Shown here piece after piece: positions 60,391-64,000 of a stretch of 64,000 nucleotides of DNA; the first letter of the stretch is position 1; each line of letters starts with the position of its first letter. Both the position numbers and the translations under genes were made by a program. The notes beneath the pieces were generated by a model. The model was not told the origin of the DNA. It was given only the letters and a program-made list of their open reading frames with translations, and made no database searches. The stretch covers positions 180,001 through 244,000 of the forward strand of contig WPIO01000119.1 in NCBI GenBank assembly GCA_009760855.2. The letters are read 5' to 3'. The DNA comes from Cristatella mucedo. Taxonomy: Eukaryota; Bryozoa; Phylactolaemata; Cristatellidae.

Positions 60391-60949
60391 GTTATTCGTT
60401 TAAAATTTGATTGTCACAACTTTCGTTTTAGTAGCTAACGGAACTCAGATAGAATTGTTGTAACGTGGCCGTTACACATTTGTCGACAGACCGTAGGGAC
60501 GTTATATTTGGCACAGTTTGCAGGCGATTAACTGCAGGCCAGGAATATTGAATAAAAAATTAAAAATAATCTACAAGGTACTTCACAAATTCGTGACCTA
60601 GTTTAACCATCGAAATCCGATCCAACCAGGTCCATATTTTGATAAGTGGTCTCTTTAAAAAACCGTTAGATTAAACAAATTCCACTAGAACAATTTAGAA
60701 AAGATCTCTCACATAAAGTATCTAGAAATTATTAAGTAAAAAAGTAATCAGAATATGAAATGAAGAATTATTTTAAGAATAATACGCATTAATCGCTTGA
60801 TTTGATCCTAAGATTTGTTTATAATCTGCCCTCCTACGTTTACGGTAAAAAATGGTTATCTATGTCAATTGCATGGTACAAAATTCAGGCCTAAAATAGC
60901 TCACTGGTTCAAGGCCTAAAAGAAATTCTTAGTTGCAGTAGCTCCTTAC
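60391..60949. other. Intron sequence, unassigned
   Basis: Nothing recognised. Confidence 0.4.
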
Positions 60950-61323
60950 CTGATCTATACTGCGCCTGGTCAAAGATAATCAGTAAACCTGTCTCTTTTT
61001 TTTTTATTTCTTGTCCATTAGAAAACCATGTGAATGTCACAGTTAGGGATTCATGAACTTGACAGATCAAGTCCACCGTTTGTTCCTCAAATGTGTACGT
61101 ATCGGAAAAAATTGTATCGTTGATCTCTGGATATTTGATCACTGTAAGCTTTATTACTGCTTTCAGAGTTTCATCAGCCGACGAAGAGCATTCATAGTCA
61201 CCAGTGTGGCTGTCAGTCATCTTGCCCAAGTCAATTAGGCTGTCCCCGTAGAAGCCAGCATATCGTATTCGTGACTTGGTTTTTAAATTCCAGTTCACAG
61301 GTAACTGTCTGTTCTCTTCACCA
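60950..61323 (-). CDS. Ig receptor exon: end of Ig domain 1 and first half of Ig domain 2
   Basis: The exon starts after an acceptor with a CTACTTTTAG tract and ends at TCAG|GTAAGG. Its length is 374 bp (1 base, 124 codons, 1 base), so it enters in phase 2 and leaves in phase 1. Residue 11 is a Trp and residues 37-45 read DSHTGDYEC, the F-strand signature of a V-type Ig domain. After the linker, domain 2 begins with Cys87 in VDLICQV and Trp99 in FTWFSNG, the normal C-to-W spacing. The first Cys of domain 1 must lie in an exon further upstream; a stop at 61347-61349 rules out simple extension. The frame stays open past the donor for a few residues, but the next exon supplies a better continuation. 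Confidence 0.8.
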
Positions 61324-62099
61324 CTAAAAGTAGTGGAATGTCGCTTTCAATGCTTGTAGCCAAAGTAGCTCTGAGCCAAAATGATCAAACAGTGTAAATA
61401 CATTATCAGAATTTGGCCGTTAATCAATTATGTTTTTCGTAGCAAACTAGTAGAATATATCGTAATATAGATAGTCTGCAGAAAATGTATCTTAGGATAA
61501 AAAATTTGACAATCGATGAAGTAGCCTAAGCAGTCATTTGGCAACAGTGGATTTTCAGATGCAGTGCAAATAATAGCTATTTATTTTTTGCACGTTCTAA
61601 GAAAACTAAATGTCTATCTAGCTATTTAGCACACACTAGCAAGGAAGCTTGACGACTGATTGTTAATATTGGCATGCCTAGGTTATGTTCATGCTAGTGC
61701 CTGATAAAAAGTTTTACGCTCAGAACGAATGTTACAAGGGCCATTTATTATTATTATTAAAGAGGGAGGCCTGCTGAGTAATATCTCAGATTGATAAGAA
61801 ATAAAAAAAGAGTGATACTTCCTTACGCCGACGCTTTCTAAATGAGGAGGTAGTGGTATTTTGTGAGAAGTTCTTTAATCTGAAATTTTTTATCTTATTA
61901 ATATACGTATTTGGCCGAAGGACAGCTTTTCAATATATTCACTCCCACTGCGTCACTGGCCGTAGGGAATTCAAGTGGTGTATTAGAAGGTATCGCATTA
62001 TATCACCCTCTCCTCTGAATCGTATCAATCATATCAATCAGATGGTAGCTTTGAATCTTAGAACTTGAGACTCTTATGATAAATGGTCTTTTTATTTTC
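61324..62099. other. Sequence upstream of the first visible Ig exon
   Basis: Probable intron. A 52-bp minus-strand stretch at about 61879-61828, between ATTTCAG and GTAAGG, could be a small exon (LKNFSQNTTTSSFRKRR), but it ends in phase 1 and does not fit the phase-2 entry of the Ig exon. Confidence 0.3.
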
Positions 62100-62700
62100 T
62101 CGGTCAGAAGCCTATATCTAGCTTTCAACTTCTGCCATGAAATCCTCAACCCTGCCGTCAATCATTTAGTGAGCCCTTGATAGAATACTCCACAGTTTAA
62201 TCTCAGTCCCCCTCCATTTCGCATTCTCTACTCTTCCGTTCACAATTTCATTACAAAACACAGTATTGGCACTATTTTTATGCACATGACACCCAATGCT
62301 ATATATCCTGCTACCCGTCTAAGCATGGATTCAAATACTACTCAATCAATAATTGTGGGGCGTTCATAGTTGACATTCATACTTATATAGTTGCTACATT
62401 CTCGAAGCCTTACCATGAGAAAATAAGGATATGGCTACGAGAAAGTTTTTTGAAATGAAAATGTGATGAACTCACTCTCGAGAATGGTTAATGCGTAACG
62501 TCACTTCTGTGTCGTTCCTGGTAATCCTGGCACGCTTTTCCATTCTTACACGTTCGAGGAAGGCCAATGAAGGACATCATAGAATATTTCCGGCAAAAAT
62601 TACAACTAGGCATAACTGGCTCACAGATTTTGATACCGAGTTGGGTTTCTTCTTGTCTTGGAGTCTTCTATTGTTTAGACGTTGATGGAATAGAGCTGTA
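62100..62700 (+). mobile_element. LINE remnant with a decayed active site
   Basis: Translation near 62265-62310 gives YWHYFYAHDTQCYI, the YADDTQ segment with one Asp changed to His. The rest is badly decayed. Confidence 0.45.
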
Positions 62701-63195
62701 CAATGAAATATGGGACTGTTAAATGCTTCTCACCACACTTAACGACTCCTCACCAAAGACTCCATGGAAATCATGTCTTTCATTTTCAGTTATGGAGAAG
62801 ACGTATTAAGTAATATGATATTTGCCTTGCAAGTTCTTCTCCCAATAGCTGTATCAGTAGCCAGTTTTAAACATACCTTTATAAAGCTGAAGATAATCCT
62901 GACTTATCTAAGAGCATCAATAGGGCAACATAGGCTCTCTGATTTGGCCTTGTTAAGCATAGAAAAAAACGCTGAAAAATATTGATTTTCAAACTGTTAT
63001 GGACCAAATTGCCACGGTCAATGCCAGAAAAATTTATTCACACAAGTTAAAGCTGTAATAGCTATCTTGTACCTGTTCTACAATTAATAAACGTTTCTAA
63101 AATCAATATGCATGGTAGCATGCTTTTTGCATTTCACCTGTTATGGAGCTATTTTGCAGAGATTTTGGATTTCGGAGGGTCGTAATTTGTAGCTT
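62701..63195. other. Unassigned sequence
   Basis: A 73-codon plus-strand frame at 62764-62985 has no known features. Confidence 0.35.
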
Positions 63196-63199
63196 TGTC

Positions 63200-64000
63200 C
63201 CCGGGCGCCTAAAGGGCTCACTACTCCTCTGCTGCCTTTTGATCCTTGTAATATTCTAGCTGATCGTTTCTCTAGATTTTTTAATAAAAATAGACAAGGT
63301 GAGGGAGTCTATCTTTAGGGTAGCCATTCTATGAACCTACCCCTCAATTCCTTGAAGTACCTCAAATATCTGCATTCAAGAAAGCCACGACTGACCTCAC
63401 CCTTAATTTTGTATCCCAATCGAAGAAGACAACCAGTCTTCCAGACCCTATTCCCCCACCATGCTTCTAGGATGCATAGATATCTTACTGCCATTAATAA
63501 CTGACGTTACACACAGATAATTAACCTCAAGTTACGTCCTGCACATTTTAAAAAGGCTGTAGTTGGGCTATTACTCAGGTAAGAAAATCTAGACCTGCAG
63601 AACTTGAGCACTTTCCGTCCAGTCTCCACTTTATATTCCCCCTCAAAGACAACAGAACGAGTCGTGGCAGACCGGCTGAAGTCATATATTGAAAGTTCAC
63701 TCCTAGCTAGAAAGTAGCTCCAGTCTTGTTCAAGGGCTAAGCAATCCACAGAGTCAGCACTGCTTTGGGTGTATAACGACCTTCCTAGGAGAGCAGACTT
63801 ATATATAGAATATCTCTGCTTGTTTAGCTCAATCTTTCGGCAGCTTTTGATACTGTCGATCACCAAGTCCTTCTCGAGCCCATTTGATTTCGCCCTGGCA
63901 TCATTGGTACTGCACTGCGATGGTTCAGGTCCTATCTCATTGAGAGACACTAGAGTAATGCAGTAAGCGGGCAAACATAATCCGAGGAACCACTATATAA
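63200..64000 (+). mobile_element. L2-like LINE, RT N-terminal region, cut by window end
   Basis: Includes FRPVSTLYSPSKTTERVVAD, RLKSYIESS, an STESALLWVYNDL segment and VLHCDGSGPISLRDT, the shifted frame of ALQWFRSYLSGRLQ. It continues past the window. Confidence 0.78.

Larger units (their letters stand above)
36076..61323 (-). other. Gene span: immunoglobulin-superfamily transmembrane receptor (3' part, four exons)
   Basis: Four minus-strand exons join in one frame: 61323-60950, 57352-57248, 48090-47737 and 36383-36076. All three internal junctions are phase 1. The joined product is about 379 residues: Ig domain 1 (second half, Cys45), Ig domain 2 (Cys87, Trp99, Cys141), Ig domain 3 (Cys188, Trp203, Cys254 or 256), a membrane helix at about 292-316 and a cytoplasmic tail at 317-379. 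Numbering starts at the first visible codon, because the start of the gene is missing. Introns are 3597, 9157 and 11353 bp and carry LINE and SINE insertions. The likely role is cell-surface adhesion or recognition; that is inferred from architecture only, and no ortholog is recognised. Confidence 0.78.

Noticed and set aside
61828-61879. Small upstream exon of the Ig receptor
   Set aside because: It ends in phase 1, whereas the next exon requires phase 2.

Overview
The window looks like nuclear DNA from an invertebrate animal. The coding signal is split into short exons with consensus splice sites. There are large AT-rich introns, many simple repeats, tRNA-derived SINEs and dozens of decayed non-LTR (LINE) fragments. 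I cannot name the species. No complete bacterial-type gene, rRNA or functional tRNA gene was found.

The best real gene is a minus-strand immunoglobulin-superfamily membrane receptor between 61,323 and 36,076. Four exons (61323-60950, 57352-57248, 48090-47737, 36383-36076) have consensus-type donors and acceptors and phases that join without a break. Together they encode about 379 residues: the end of a first Ig domain, a complete second, a complete third, one membrane helix and a 63-residue cytoplasmic tail. The 5' end, with the signal peptide and first half of domain 1, is not visible and may lie beyond the right edge. Introns of 3.6, 9.2 and 11.4 kb are full of LINE debris. Further minus-strand exon candidates lie at 34,246-33,989 (six cysteines), 18,801-18,556 (hydrophobic C-terminus with AATAAA after the stop), 18,405-18,209 (membrane-spanning exon with GTAAGT donor) and 12,486-12,365. 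They cannot be assigned to a named gene.

Most recognisable sequence is debris of L2/CR1-like LINEs in both orientations, nearly all 5'-truncated. Copies end in a hairpin followed by an ATT/TTA microsatellite. The best preserved are at 7,977-9,575, 48,369-49,774 and 59,172-60,390, each with one or a few frame breaks in the reverse transcriptase. A second LINE family with a different 3' end is at 6,836-7,115, 13,500-14,665 and 26,730-27,720. Two tRNA-derived SINE families are scattered among them; family A carries a 3' tail resembling the L2 tail, which suggests it uses the L2 machinery.

The left end (0.6-2.6 kb) is a CpG-rich block without a recognisable gene. A 0.9-kb GA/CAGAGA repeat at 3,454-4,355 sits inside an L2 copy exactly where related copies carry a short purine run. 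The stretch 38.5-41.0 kb looks like a badly decayed minus-strand protein-coding region of unknown family. Long AT-rich stretches (22.5-26.0, 34.2-35.5, 41.0-42.3 kb) show nothing recognisable. All element boundaries are estimates made by eye.
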